The position numbers and the translations under genes are program-made. This document shows, in pieces, positions 39,067 to 48,131 of a DNA stretch of 64,000 nucleotides. The first letter of the stretch is position 1. Each line of letters starts with the position of its first letter. The notes under the pieces are model-generated. The model ran no database searches and had not been told where the DNA came from. It saw nothing but the letters and a program-made list of their open reading frames with translations. Origin of the DNA: JBPOFY01 sp051252415 (GTDB lineage Bacteria > Verrucomicrobiota > Verrucomicrobiia > Opitutales > Coraliomargaritaceae); contig JBPOGA010000004.1 in assembly GCA_051252415.1 (NCBI GenBank), positions 62,001 to 126,000 of the forward strand. The letters run 5' to 3'.

Positions 39067-39677
39067 GGTCGAACTCCAGCGACAGCTCTTTAGCGATATT
39101 GTTTGAGGGCAGGCGATACAGGAGGGTTCATTTTTACTGAGTTTCGTGGGTGCAATTAAATGTGTGGGGTAAAAAGAATAAGGTCCTGAATTTGGGAGCA
39201 TCGGCCTCCGCGCCTACAGCACGTGTGTCGGCGCGGCTCATGATAGATGCGAACACGGAGGTGGAATGGCGCTACCTTAGGCACTAAGCGAACTAGTATA
39301 GCTGATCTACAGAGCCACTTAAATACGAAGTTCAAGCTCTCCTCCTTGGTTAAGGAGGAGTCTCGGCGAAGCCGAGGAGGTGGTTCGTCGGCCGTGTCTA
39401 AGCAGCTCATACGTGAATTACCCTTCCGTCTGTGACCCTTCGACGAACTCAGGGCAGGGGAAGAGCTTAATTTAAACTACAGGTATATCTATCACGGAGC
39501 TCAAATCCGTCCTAAGGTAGTGCCTTCCACGGAGGTCCGCGCTCCCGTATTCTGAGTGACCCCGCAGTTAAAATTCACCCTAGTTTAGTATTTTACTGTG
39601 TGTGTGCTTGATTTCTATGTAAACAAACTCATCGTATTGTTTTCCCCCTTTAAATTATATAATCCCCCTTATAGTCT
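39067..39677. other. Gene-free stretch with palindromic repeats
   Basis: No coding frame of interest. It contains repeats (listed separately at 39339-39376), the short dispersed motif CCCTTCGACGAACTCAGGG at 39436-39454, which resembles a repeat core seen in many bacterial genomes, and AT-rich sequence before the pilT-like gene that should hold its promoter. Confidence 0.6.
39339..39376. repeat. Double hairpin REP-like repeat
   Basis: Two adjacent stem-loops: CTCCTCCTT, loop GGTT, AAGGAGGAG (39339-39360), and CTCGGC, loop GAA, GCCGAG (39362-39376). The spacing and GC content are those of REP-type elements. Confidence 0.7.
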
Positions 39678-41045
39678 ATGCGTTCAGATACTCATTGGTT
39701 ACTGCATTTTTGTTTCGAAAATCAGCTTTTAACAGAGGCCCAGTTAACTGGGATGATTTCAAATTTTGATAAAAGTATGGATGCACAAACGTGTGCTGCG
39801 ATGCTTTTAAATTCGGGATGGATTCAAGATAAAGCGTTTTTGGATGATGCGACAAAAGCTGCTCAAACAAATGCGCGTGAAAACTATGAATTACCTGTGC
39901 TTCCAGGGGTTGGTAATGCAGTTCCAATCGCTGGGTTCGGCGAGTTTCCTGCATTTGCTGAGTTTGAGGCGATGAGCGATGCCGATCTACGTGCTGCAAT
40001 GCAGGAGCTCTTTTTAACCTGCCAGAAAGTCGGTGTCAGTGACTTGCACATTACAGGGGGCACGCGTCCTCGAGTGCGTCATCACAGGAAAATCGTTTAT
40101 TTGACGGAACAATTACTGCAGGATGAATTGGCACGACGTATGAACTATGTGCTTTTATCGGATAAGCAAAAGCAACAGTTTGAGCAGGATTTTGATTTAG
40201 ATTATGCCCTAACCATGGGCAGTGCTGAGGATGGTTGTCGTATGCGCTTTCGAGCGAATTTGATGGAGCAGAAAAAGGGTATTTCTGGCGTCTATCGCAT
40301 TGTTACCGATCATGTGCGGTCCTTAGAGGAGCTTGGCTTTCCAAATGCAGAGAATATACGCAAACTGCTGAGCTACCATAATGGTATTATATTAGTAACT
40401 GGCCCTGTGGGTAGTGGTAAAACAACGACGCTGGCTAGTCTTGTGCATGAATTGAATGTGAAGCGCCGTGAGCATATTATTACTGTCGAAGATCCGATTG
40501 AGGTGATGCAGGAATCGCAGAATAGTATTGTGACTCAACGCGAAGTTGGACGCCATACGACATCGTTTCAAAGTGCTTTGAAGTCAGCGCTGCGTGAGGA
40601 TCCAGATATTATCGTGATCGGCGAAATGCGCGATCTTGCGACTATTGAGATGGCGGTTACAGCTGCGGAAACCGGGCACTTGGTGATTGCTACAATGCAT
40701 ACGCGCGATGCGCAATCGACTTTGAATCGGATGTTGGATGTCTTTCCTGCCTCACAGCAGAATCAGATTCGCGCGATGACGGCGGGTTCGTTGCGTGGTG
40801 TGATTTGTCAGCGCCTATTGCCTTCTACTGATGATGGAGTCGCACTAGCCTGTGAGCTTATGGTCAATAACACTGCTGTGGCTAATATCATCCGCGATGC
40901 AAAAGATACTGGACTAGAAACTGCGATGAAGACGGGGCGTAAACAAGGTATGCGGCCAATGAATGAATCTTTAGATGAATTGTTGGCGCAAGGCCGTATC
41001 TCGGATGAGGTCGCGGAATTAAATCGTGTGAAGGAGGATAGCTAG
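39678..41045 (+). CDS. PilT-like type IV pilus ATPase with extra N-terminal domain
   Basis: 455 residues. The ATPase core (about 115-455) has the Walker A variant GPVGSGKTTTLASL at about 240, EDPIEVMQE, the Walker B region DPDIIVIGEMRD and the His box HTRDAQSTLNRMLDVFP. The first ~110 residues (FENQLLTEAQLTGMISNFD, GWIQDKAFLDDA) are an additional helical domain not present in standard PilT. The C-terminal AIRNLIRE motif that drives retraction in PilT is changed to AVANIIRD. It stands 15 bases before a canonical pilT, so it is probably a regulatory or PilU-like partner. Confidence 0.85.
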   Translation: MRSDTHWLLHFCFENQLLTEAQLTGMISNFDKSMDAQTCAAMLLNSGWIQDKAFLDDATKAAQTNARENYELPVLPGVGNAVPIAGFGEFPAFAEFEAMSDADLRAAMQELFLTCQKVGVSDLHITGGTRPRVRHHRKIVYLTEQLLQDELARRMNYVLLSDKQKQQFEQDFDLDYALTMGSAEDGCRMRFRANLMEQKKGISGVYRIVTDHVRSLEELGFPNAENIRKLLSYHNGIILVTGPVGSGKTTTLASLVHELNVKRREHIITVEDPIEVMQESQNSIVTQREVGRHTTSFQSALKSALREDPDIIVIGEMRDLATIEMAVTAAETGHLVIATMHTRDAQSTLNRMLDVFPASQQNQIRAMTAGSLRGVICQRLLPSTDDGVALACELMVNNTAVANIIRDAKDTGLETAMKTGRKQGMRPMNESLDELLAQGRISDEVAELNRVKEDS

Positions 41046-41059
41046 TCGAGGAATTCATT

Positions 41060-42109
41060 ATGGAAACATTAGATCAAATTTTAATTGAAATGCTCGCCCA
41101 AGGAGGTTCGGACCTTCACTTAGCCACGGGTTCAGTGCCAAAAATACGTGTGGATGGAGAGATCCTGCCAATGGGGGATCAAGTGATTGATGCGGACCAT
41201 CTGGAGCGTATGTTGCGGAAAGTAACACCAGAGCATCGTTGGCAGGTTTTTGAGAAAGAAAATGATGCTGACTTGGCTCACGAAATCCCAGGGACCGCTC
41301 GCTTCCGGATGAATTTGTTTCGCAATAGTCATGGAATGGCGACCGTTCTACGTCAGATACCTTCGACGATTGCGAGTATCGATGAGCTAGGATTACCACA
41401 AGCTTTGAAAGATATCGCAGGATATGCAGAAGGCTTAGTTTTAGTCACTGGGCCGACGGGTAGTGGTAAGTCGACTACACTTGCAGCGATCATCAATCAT
41501 GTTAATGAGACGACACAGAAGCAGATCATCACATTGGAAGATCCTGTTGAGTTCACCCATGAAGACAAGCGTAGCACAATTGTGCACCGTGAAGTGGGTG
41601 AGCATACTAAGAGTTTCGCGCAAGGTCTGCGTGGCGCGATTCGTGCCGATCCAGATGTGATCTTGATTGGTGAGATGCGTGATATGGAAACGATTCGATT
41701 GGCTTTAAGTTGTGCTGCCATGGGCATGCTCGTCTTTGCAACGGTGCATACTAATAATGCGACCAAGACAATTGACCGTATTATTGATGCTTTTCCAGCG
41801 GTTGAGCAGAATCAAACACGTATCATGCTGGCCGATAGCTTACGCGGAGTGGTTTCTCAATTACTATGCCAGAAAAAAGATGGTGGTCGTATTGCCGTGC
41901 ATGAGATTTTGCTGATGCATAGCTCTCTGCCGAATTGTATTCGTAAGGGATCACTCTCCAGTATTCGAAACATCATCGATCAAAACCGTGAGCGCGGTAT
42001 GATCTCAATGGATGCTTCGATTTCAAAATTATTGGACGATGGGCAGATCTCGCAGAACGAGGCTTATATGAAAGCGATTGATAAAACGCGTTTTCAGCAG
42101 CAGACGTAG
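41060..42109 (+). CDS. pilT: Type IV pilus retraction ATPase PilT
   Basis: 349 residues, normal PilT length. N-terminal PAS-like region with GGSDLHLATGSVPKIRVDG, Walker A GPTGSGKSTTLAAI at about 130, Asp box EDPVEFTHED, Walker B DPDVILIGEMRD and His box HTNNATKTIDRIIDAFP. The C-terminal segment is SLPNCIRKGSLSSIRNIIDQ, a weakened form of the AIRNLIRE motif. The protein powers pilus retraction and twitching motility. It is co-transcribed with the preceding PilT-like gene and followed by a strong bidirectional terminator. Confidence 0.92.
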   Translation: METLDQILIEMLAQGGSDLHLATGSVPKIRVDGEILPMGDQVIDADHLERMLRKVTPEHRWQVFEKENDADLAHEIPGTARFRMNLFRNSHGMATVLRQIPSTIASIDELGLPQALKDIAGYAEGLVLVTGPTGSGKSTTLAAIINHVNETTQKQIITLEDPVEFTHEDKRSTIVHREVGEHTKSFAQGLRGAIRADPDVILIGEMRDMETIRLALSCAAMGMLVFATVHTNNATKTIDRIIDAFPAVEQNQTRIMLADSLRGVVSQLLCQKKDGGRIAVHEILLMHSSLPNCIRKGSLSSIRNIIDQNRERGMISMDASISKLLDDGQISQNEAYMKAIDKTRFQQQT

Positions 42110-42215
42110 GTGTCAGGCCTGATTGGAATTGGTAGGGACGGTTGCCCCCTGTAAAGGCCTAAGGCATGGGAAACAAACGTTTTACGAACCGGTATGATTC
42201 TTCGATTTACCTAAA

Positions 42216-42245
42216 AAAAGCCCTCACTGATCAGTGAGGGCTTTT
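42216..42245. terminator. Bidirectional intrinsic terminator between pilT and the ABC-F gene
   Basis: A perfect 30-base palindrome (AAAAGCCCTCACTGA, then its mirror) flanked by A-rich and T-rich tracts on both sides. It can end the plus-strand pilT transcript and the minus-strand ABC-F transcript, which converge here. Confidence 0.9.
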
Positions 42246-42323
42246 GTATGTTATGAAATCATATACTCTGGGTGCCACTGTATTTCGTAGGGTGCAAAAG
42301 AGTTTCTTACCGCGTAAATGTAG

Positions 42324-44267
42324 TTATTTAGAGTCAATCAGTTTACCTAATTCTTCGGCTGCAGATTCCCATTCGTAATTTTTCTCGGCTAGGCGCTTGG
42401 ATATGCGAGCAAGCTTTAGATTAATCTCTTTGGCGGCCGCAGGGTCATTATAGGTCTTGGGGTCTTCTAGCTGCTTACTGAGTTCGGTTTGTTCGGTTTC
42501 GAATGTTAAGATTTCGGCTTCTAGATTGGCGATACGCTTCTCAATGCCTTTGCGGCCTTGGTTGGCGTTTTTCCGCTCTTCGGCGGCTTTGCGACGACGA
42601 TCCTTGGCGCTGATTTTCTCTCGCTTGCCCTCTGTTGTTGTGCTACCGTCGGGGCGCGCGTTTTTGAGGCCAGCGACGAGTCCGCTTTGTTCAGAGGAGG
42701 CGCCTGATTTTCGTAAGTAGTAGTCGTAGTCACCTGCATATTCAGTGGTCGTGCCTGCTTGTATCTGGATCGTGCTTTTAGCAATCGCGCGGATGAAGTG
42801 CACGTCGTGACTAACGAAGACCAAGGTGCCTGTGTAACCTTTGATCGCACCAATGAGTGCGTCGATACTTGCCATATCTAAGTGAGTGGTGGGCTCGTCG
42901 AGCAACAAAAAGTTAGGTGGTGCGAGGAGCAGCTTCACCAATGCAAGGCGGCTTTTTTCACCACCACTGAGCACTTTTACTTTCTTGAATACGTCATCAC
43001 CGCGAAAAAGGAAAGCGCCGAGGATTCCACGCACCTTTTGCTCGTTCATGCCATTTTCAATGCGTTCCATCGCTTCATCTAGCACGGTGCGTTCGACATT
43101 CAGCACGTCGACTCGCTGTTGCGAGAAGTAGCCAACGCTGACGTTGTGGCCGAGTTCACTAGTTCCACCTTGAATCGGGACGGCACCGGAAAGAATTTTC
43201 AGTAGGGTGGATTTGCCAGCACCATTGGGTCCAACGAGCACAATACGTTCACCTTTCTCGATTTTGACGTTAAGGTCGGTATAGACCACGTGCTCGCCAT
43301 ATGCTTGCTGGACATTTTCGAGAGTGGCGATGCGCTGGCCACTACGTTGTGGCTGGGGAAAGGAAAAGGAGATGGTGTCGGCGTCCGTTAAGGGCGCTTC
43401 GATACGCTCCATCTTTTCAAGTGTTTTGAGGCGTGCTTGTGCCTGGCTTGCCTTACTGGCCTTCGCACGAAAACGACGCACGAAATCTTCCAGATGAGCG
43501 ATTTCACGCTGCTGGTTATTATATGCTGCGAGGTGTTGCGCTTCGCGATCAGCTTTTTGTGTGATGTAGTCTTCGTAGTTGCCGTGATAGCGATTCAGCT
43601 TCCCATGCGCGATTTCGACGATGCTATCACAGATCGCATTGAGGAATTCACGGTCGTGTGAAATCGTCAGAATAGCTCCGGAGTAGCGCTTTAGTTGGTT
43701 TTGAAACCAGCTAAGTGTTTCGAGGTCCAAGTGATTGGTCGGTTCGTCCAACATCAGTAGGTCGGGCTCCATCACCAACAAGCGGGCGAGGTGAGCACGC
43801 ATGATCCAGCCACCACTCAATGTGTGGGCCGGTATGTCGAAGTCTTCCGATCGGAAGGCGAGACCTGCGAGGATACGTTTCGCTTTGGCCTCGTAGTTGT
43901 AGCCATCGAGTTCAACAAAGCGTTCCAATGCGTCGATGCGTGCCTCGTCATCGGGGGCTGGGTGCTCGCGTAGTGTTTTGTAAATCTCAGTCATCTCTGG
44001 CGAGATGGATGCCGCAAGCTCGGCGACCGTTTCATTACCTGTGGGGGCACTTTCCTGTGGGAGGAAGCCGATTTTTGTATCGCGCTCCAGTTCGATGAGA
44101 CCGCTATCGGACTCAAGGTCGCCTAATATAATAGAGAATAGGGTGGTCTTACCGGCACCATTTGGGCCGACGAGGCCAAAACGTTCACCACGGAGTAGAC
44201 GTAGTGAAATGTCGGTGAAAAGAGTTTTTTGGCCGAAGCCTTTGCTGATTTTGGATACGGTGAGCAT
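42324..44267 (-). CDS. ABC-F family ATPase (translation-associated)
   Basis: 647 residues with two ABC ATPase domains: Walker A GPNGAGKTTLFSII (about 35) and GPNGAGKSTLLKIL (about 350); signatures HTLSGGWIMRAHLARLL and VLSGGEKSRLALVKLL; both Walker B regions end LLMLDEPTNHLD and FLLLDEPTTHLD. A charged linker with two long helices joins the domains, as in EttA/Uup-type ABC-F proteins, and a C-terminal coiled coil (about 555-645) is rich in Glu and Lys. No membrane domain is present. These proteins act on ribosomes; which subtype this is cannot be settled by eye. Confidence 0.93.
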   Translation of the reverse strand: MLTVSKISKGFGQKTLFTDISLRLLRGERFGLVGPNGAGKTTLFSIILGDLESDSGLIELERDTKIGFLPQESAPTGNETVAELAASISPEMTEIYKTLREHPAPDDEARIDALERFVELDGYNYEAKAKRILAGLAFRSEDFDIPAHTLSGGWIMRAHLARLLVMEPDLLMLDEPTNHLDLETLSWFQNQLKRYSGAILTISHDREFLNAICDSIVEIAHGKLNRYHGNYEDYITQKADREAQHLAAYNNQQREIAHLEDFVRRFRAKASKASQAQARLKTLEKMERIEAPLTDADTISFSFPQPQRSGQRIATLENVQQAYGEHVVYTDLNVKIEKGERIVLVGPNGAGKSTLLKILSGAVPIQGGTSELGHNVSVGYFSQQRVDVLNVERTVLDEAMERIENGMNEQKVRGILGAFLFRGDDVFKKVKVLSGGEKSRLALVKLLLAPPNFLLLDEPTTHLDMASIDALIGAIKGYTGTLVFVSHDVHFIRAIAKSTIQIQAGTTTEYAGDYDYYLRKSGASSEQSGLVAGLKNARPDGSTTTEGKREKISAKDRRRKAAEERKNANQGRKGIEKRIANLEAEILTFETEQTELSKQLEDPKTYNDPAAAKEINLKLARISKRLAEKNYEWESAAEELGKLIDSK

Positions 44268-44365
44268 GAGCGAGCGGGATGAATACCGATATATGGCGTC
44301 TTTTAAAGTCTTCTTTTCGAGTCAGACTTGCGCCCGCCGCTGCATCTGTTTTCTGTGCAGGGTAA

Positions 44366-44929
44366 ATGACAACGTTGCCTTCACCTAAACCGTATTTTTT
44401 AAAGTTCTGGTATCGCCCAGGATTAGTCGTGCGCGCCTTGCTCGATAACGAGCAGGGGCAGGGTCCAGCAATGTTGATTGGCGCGGTTTTCGGATTGGTG
44501 ATTTCAATGCGAGTATATTTGGCGAATGAAACGCCAGCGCTGTCGACTTTGATGCTCGGCGTAGTGGCAGGCCTTGTTGGGCTCGTGCTGTTTGGCTGGC
44601 TCTTGCGTAATTTTAGTCGCTGGTTTGGTGGACAATCTAGTTTGAAAGCTGCACGCACTGGACTGGGGCTAGGCTTGCTGCCATGGACCGTATTGTTTGC
44701 TGCTTTTCTTCAGGCGACGCAGATGGTTCAGGATGCTGCGGTCATTGAGGGGTATTTCTCATTATTTTTCCTATTTTTTATTTACGGATATTTCGTTTTA
44801 TTGATGTCATTGTCGGCAGCCTTGAATTTATCGGTTTTAAAGACTTTCTTATGTCTGGTGGTTACCATTCTAGTATCGATCTTCCCTTTGACCTTACTAA
44901 TGCAAATTTTCGTGGGCGCCCCACAATAG
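44366..44929 (+). CDS. Yip1-domain membrane protein
   Basis: 187 residues with five hydrophobic segments. The start KFWYRPGLVVRALLDNEQGQGP is the Yip1 family pattern (RPr.tfr.ll), followed by LIGAVFGLVISM, the hydrophobic segment near VAGLVGLVLFGWLL, and a region with LGLLPWTVLF. Bacterial Yip1 proteins are uncharacterised membrane proteins. The gene lies 9 bases before recN and probably shares its promoter. Confidence 0.75.
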   Translation: MTTLPSPKPYFLKFWYRPGLVVRALLDNEQGQGPAMLIGAVFGLVISMRVYLANETPALSTLMLGVVAGLVGLVLFGWLLRNFSRWFGGQSSLKAARTGLGLGLLPWTVLFAAFLQATQMVQDAAVIEGYFSLFFLFFIYGYFVLLMSLSAALNLSVLKTFLCLVVTILVSIFPLTLLMQIFVGAPQ

Positions 44930-44938
44930 ACTTTCGCC

Positions 44939-46597
44939 ATGCTGCAATATCTAAAAATTAAAGACCTCGCCTTGCTCGATCAAGTGACGCTTGAGTTTGA
45001 CTCGGGTTTCACCGCAGTGACTGGTGAAACCGGCGCAGGTAAGAGTGTGTTACTCGGAGCTTTAGGGCTATTAGCAGGCGCACGAACTGATAAGACTTTG
45101 ATTCGCCAAGGCACCGACGCAGTCGAGGTCGAGGCGGCACTCTATTTCGAAGTGGCAGATGAAATGAATGTGCTGCTTGAATCCACAGGGTTGCCAGCTT
45201 GTGAGGACGGCGTGCTTTTATTGCAGCGCAGTATTCATAAGAGTAAAATGCCGCGTATTCAGATCAACGGTAGCATGGCAACGCTCACACAGTTGCAAAA
45301 CTTGGGCGAGGCGTGGATTGATTTTCACGGCCCAGGTGAACCGCAAAAACTGTTTCAAGAAAAGCGCCAGTTAGAGATGCTCGATATCTATGCGGGCAAC
45401 GAAGCATCGCTTAATATATATGCTGAGGGCTATGCGACATGGCGAAGCACTTTAAAGACCATTCAAGAGTTACAGACGAGTGAGCGTCTTGATGCCGATG
45501 AAATTGATTTTGTGCAGAAGCAGATCCATAAGATTGATGCGGTACAGGTGAGCGATGAATCAATTGAAGCGCTAGAACGTGACTACACACGTATGTCCAG
45601 TGCTCAGGAATTAGTTCAACTGGCTTCTGAATGTGCGGAGGGCATCGCGGGCGAAGGTGGTCTGAGCGAGCAAATGTCGGCGCTCGTTACGCACTTTGAG
45701 GCGCTTACCGAACTCGATGACAGTTCGTCGCCATTATTAGAACGTATACAGAGCCTGTTAATCGAGCTACAGGACGTGGGGGACGAGGTCGGGCGACTCG
45801 CCAGTGATTTTGATTTTGATCCAGAAGCGATTGAGCAAGCTACCGAGCGTATGAACCTTTGGCAGGAGTTGCGCCGTAAATATGGTGGCACAGTGGAGGC
45901 GGTTTTGAACAAGCGTGATGAACTCGCGCAAAAACTCGCCGTGCAGGGAGATTTGGATGGGGTTCTCGCAAAGCATCAAGCAGCTGCTGATAAGCAGGAA
46001 GCGGCTTGTCGAAAAATTGCAAAGCAGTTGACCAAAACGAGGGCGAAATCTGCAAAAGAGCTCTCCAGCAAAGCTGCGGACTTGTTGAAAGCATTAGGCT
46101 TTAAAAAGGCGAATCTCGAGATTGAAGTATTCGTTGAAGACGCACTTTCAGAAACAGGTGAGAGTCGCTGTCGCTTCTTGTTTGCGCCGAATGCAGGGCA
46201 ATCACTTCTGCCTTTAAATAAGATCGCCTCCAGCGGAGAGACTGCGCGTGTGATGCTCGCGCTGAAGACCGTGTTAGCTGAGGCCGATGCAACGCCGTTA
46301 CTCGTCTTTGATGAAGTCGATGCAAATGTCGGTGGTGAAGTTGGGCGTTCAGTTGGTTCTGAACTTGCACGGCTTGCTAGTGAACACCAAGTGCTCTGTG
46401 TGACACACTTACCGCAAGTCGCTTCACTGGCGCAAAATCACTTTGTAGTGACGAAGTCGCAAGATGAAGATTCGACCACAGTATCCATTGCGCCGATACA
46501 TACTTCGCGTGAACACCGCCTTGAGGAGTTGGCACGTATGTTGGGCGATCGGAACTCAGTATCTGCGCGAGCGCATGCTGAAGAACTTCTGGTTTAG
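44939..46597 (+). CDS. recN: DNA repair protein RecN
   Basis: 552 residues, full family length. SMC-like ATPase: N-terminal LKIKDLALLDQVTLEFDSGFTAVTGETGAGKSVLLGALGLL with Walker A, central coiled coil (about 160-380), and C-terminal ASSGETARVMLALKTVLAE (signature) with TPLLVFDEVDANVGGEV (Walker B). RecN helps double-strand break repair and cohesion of sister DNA. The reading frame is intact. Confidence 0.96.
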   Translation: MLQYLKIKDLALLDQVTLEFDSGFTAVTGETGAGKSVLLGALGLLAGARTDKTLIRQGTDAVEVEAALYFEVADEMNVLLESTGLPACEDGVLLLQRSIHKSKMPRIQINGSMATLTQLQNLGEAWIDFHGPGEPQKLFQEKRQLEMLDIYAGNEASLNIYAEGYATWRSTLKTIQELQTSERLDADEIDFVQKQIHKIDAVQVSDESIEALERDYTRMSSAQELVQLASECAEGIAGEGGLSEQMSALVTHFEALTELDDSSSPLLERIQSLLIELQDVGDEVGRLASDFDFDPEAIEQATERMNLWQELRRKYGGTVEAVLNKRDELAQKLAVQGDLDGVLAKHQAAADKQEAACRKIAKQLTKTRAKSAKELSSKAADLLKALGFKKANLEIEVFVEDALSETGESRCRFLFAPNAGQSLLPLNKIASSGETARVMLALKTVLAEADATPLLVFDEVDANVGGEVGRSVGSELARLASEHQVLCVTHLPQVASLAQNHFVVTKSQDEDSTTVSIAPIHTSREHRLEELARMLGDRNSVSARAHAEELLV

Positions 46598-46663
46598 AGG
46601 TTTTTGTGGCCACGAGTTAGGATGCCTGCGCATTAAACTGAGACTAAGTGAGCCTCTATGGAT

Positions 46664-47029
46664 TTAGCTACGAATCACGATGTCTTTGATGTCGCCGCAG
46701 TTCTCGAGCGTCTGGATTTTTTTCAGCACCGCACGTTTTTGAAACTGTAGTTCAGAGCGTAAGGTCTGATTGGTGACAGAAACAATCAGCGTATGCTCGT
46801 CTTTGATTCGTATCGGGTTACAGCGTCCTGCCAATTTTGGGCCAAAGACTTTTTCCCAGTTTTCCACCAGTGTCCGCTCCGGTGTGGGCTTTTCCAATTT
46901 GTATTGTTCTTGTAAGACGACGAGTAGGTTGTCCAAGGGGGTCGGATCCTTGCGCGAAGATGCCGATACCGTTCGAGGTAGGCCTCTGAAATCGGCGATA
47001 ATATCTTCTGTGCTTTTCTTGAACTTCAT
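46664..47029 (-). CDS. DUF721/DciA-like protein
   Basis: 121 residues, single small domain. LVENWEKVFGPKLAGRCNPIRIKDEHTLIVSVTNQTLRSELQFQKRAVLKKIQ is the core of DUF721 proteins (WxxVVG..a.ht.p..i..g.L.V.v.s..w...L). DciA, a member of the family, loads the replicative helicase in many bacteria lacking DnaC; that role is plausible here but unproven. The gene is convergent with recN. Confidence 0.85.
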   Translation of the reverse strand: MKFKKSTEDIIADFRGLPRTVSASSRKDPTPLDNLLVVLQEQYKLEKPTPERTLVENWEKVFGPKLAGRCNPIRIKDEHTLIVSVTNQTLRSELQFQKRAVLKKIQTLENCGDIKDIVIRS

Positions 47030-47144
47030 CTACTTATCTGTGTCTCAATTTAGAGATATGCATAAAATTGGAAAATGGTGAGGAAATTCGGATCCTTTTT
47101 CAAATATGGCATACTAAGTGTTAGTATATATTTATTTAGTTTAA

Positions 47145-47237
47145 GTATGTTTTCCCGTGTATGGGAGTTAGGGTAATAAAACAAAGCAGAGAACAGTAGG
47201 CGTGAGGGTTTAGGGGTAGGCTCTCACGCCTTTACTG
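47145..47237 (+). ncRNA. Small structured RNA, copy 1 (divergent copy)
   Basis: A weak 5' hairpin (TCCC, loop GTGTAT, GGGA), then a single-stranded linker (TTAGGGTAATAAAACAAAGC) and a 3' hairpin at 47199-47230. The 3' stem GGCGTGAGG pairs with its complement and encloses the same loop, TTAGGGGTAG, as copies 2 and 3. An outer stem ACAGTA with TACTGT extends it by six more pairs with two bulged T. The stem sequence differs from copies 2 and 3 but still pairs, which is good evidence for conservation of structure. The 3' T-tract is weaker than in the other copies. Confidence 0.65.
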
Positions 47238-47390
47238 TTTATGAGCTTAAACACTATGTGAAATATGTGTGTGTAGGGGGTAGAATTCGCGCCACTAAGT
47301 TTTCAAAGCGGATATACCCTCTATAGAGCCTTTTTAGGCATCTTCGATGTATATTTTTCAGAGGTCATTGATTAGCGTAACTTATGCTAA

Positions 47391-47461
47391 GGATAAGTGA
47401 ATTAAGTAAGTGCATGTGTTTATCATAATCTACTTGATCAAAAATTATTCGTGTGAATAGT
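47391..47461 (+). promoter_or_regulatory. Conserved upstream block and candidate promoter of RNA copy 2
   Basis: The block 47391-47433 (AAGTGAATTAAGTAAGTGC and flanks, ending GTTTATC) recurs before copy 3 with few changes, although the sequence between copies is otherwise unrelated. It lies just upstream of candidate -35 TTGATC (47434-47439) and -10 AATAGT (47456-47461), a 16-base spacing. A conserved block directly upstream of a weak promoter is what one expects of an activator site; the activator is unknown. Confidence 0.5.
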
Positions 47462-47467
47462 AAGCGA

Positions 47468-47561
<94 letters not shown>

Positions 47562-47710
47562 GCCAAGTTATTGATCATTAGACAGATCTGTCGCATCATG
47601 TCGATTCGCTCGGCTACGTTTTATATTGTTCAGTATTGGTTTGTATTTTACATGAGGAATTATCCTATCTGTTTACATAATAGGCATGAATGATTAGGGG
47701 AGCTAATGAT

Positions 47711-47783
47711 AAGAATAAGCGAATTAAGTAAGTGCGCATGTTTATCAAAATCAACTTGAACAATTTATTTTAGTATGGATTAT
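47711..47783 (+). promoter_or_regulatory. Conserved upstream block and candidate promoter of RNA copy 3
   Basis: This matches the block before copy 2 (AATAAGCGAATTAAGTAAGT, then GTTTATC). Candidate -35 TTGAAC (47756-47761) and -10 GATTAT (47778-47783) have the same 16-base spacing as in copy 2 and would start the RNA about 12 bases before hairpin 1. Confidence 0.5.
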
Positions 47784-47789
47784 CTAAGT

Positions 47790-47882
47790 CATTAACAATT
47801 TCTCCCGCAAGGGAGTTTGGGGTAACAAATAAAGTAGACAATGGTGGCGCACTTCTTAGGGGTAGGAAGTGCGCCTTTTTGT
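47790..47882 (+). ncRNA. Small structured RNA, copy 3
   Basis: Hairpin 1 is CTCCC, tetraloop GCAA, GGGAG (47802-47815); compared with copy 2 a T:A pair has become C:G, a compensated change. The linker TTTGGGGTAACA and AATAAAGTAGACAATGG match copy 2 closely. Hairpin 2 (47846-47875) has the same sequence as in copy 2 and ends in TTTTT. Copies 2 and 3 lie about 321 bases apart. Confidence 0.8.
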
Positions 47883-48131
47883 GCAATCAACTGGAATTAA
47901 GTGACTTGCGTGATGTTTGAATGTGGCTTCCTTGATTTGGTGCGGTAGTCGTTCAGTTAAGAATCTTTCTGAAATGGCCAGTTCTCAGGTTTCTGGAGCG
48001 AAATTGTAGTCGCAGATAGTCCTTTTTGTTCGGTATCAGCTCTGTTTTTATTATTTAAGTGTGAATCAACAATGAGGAACCTTGCACGAGCGATGGTTTC
48101 ACATAGTTTAGATTACCTACTTTTATCTATT

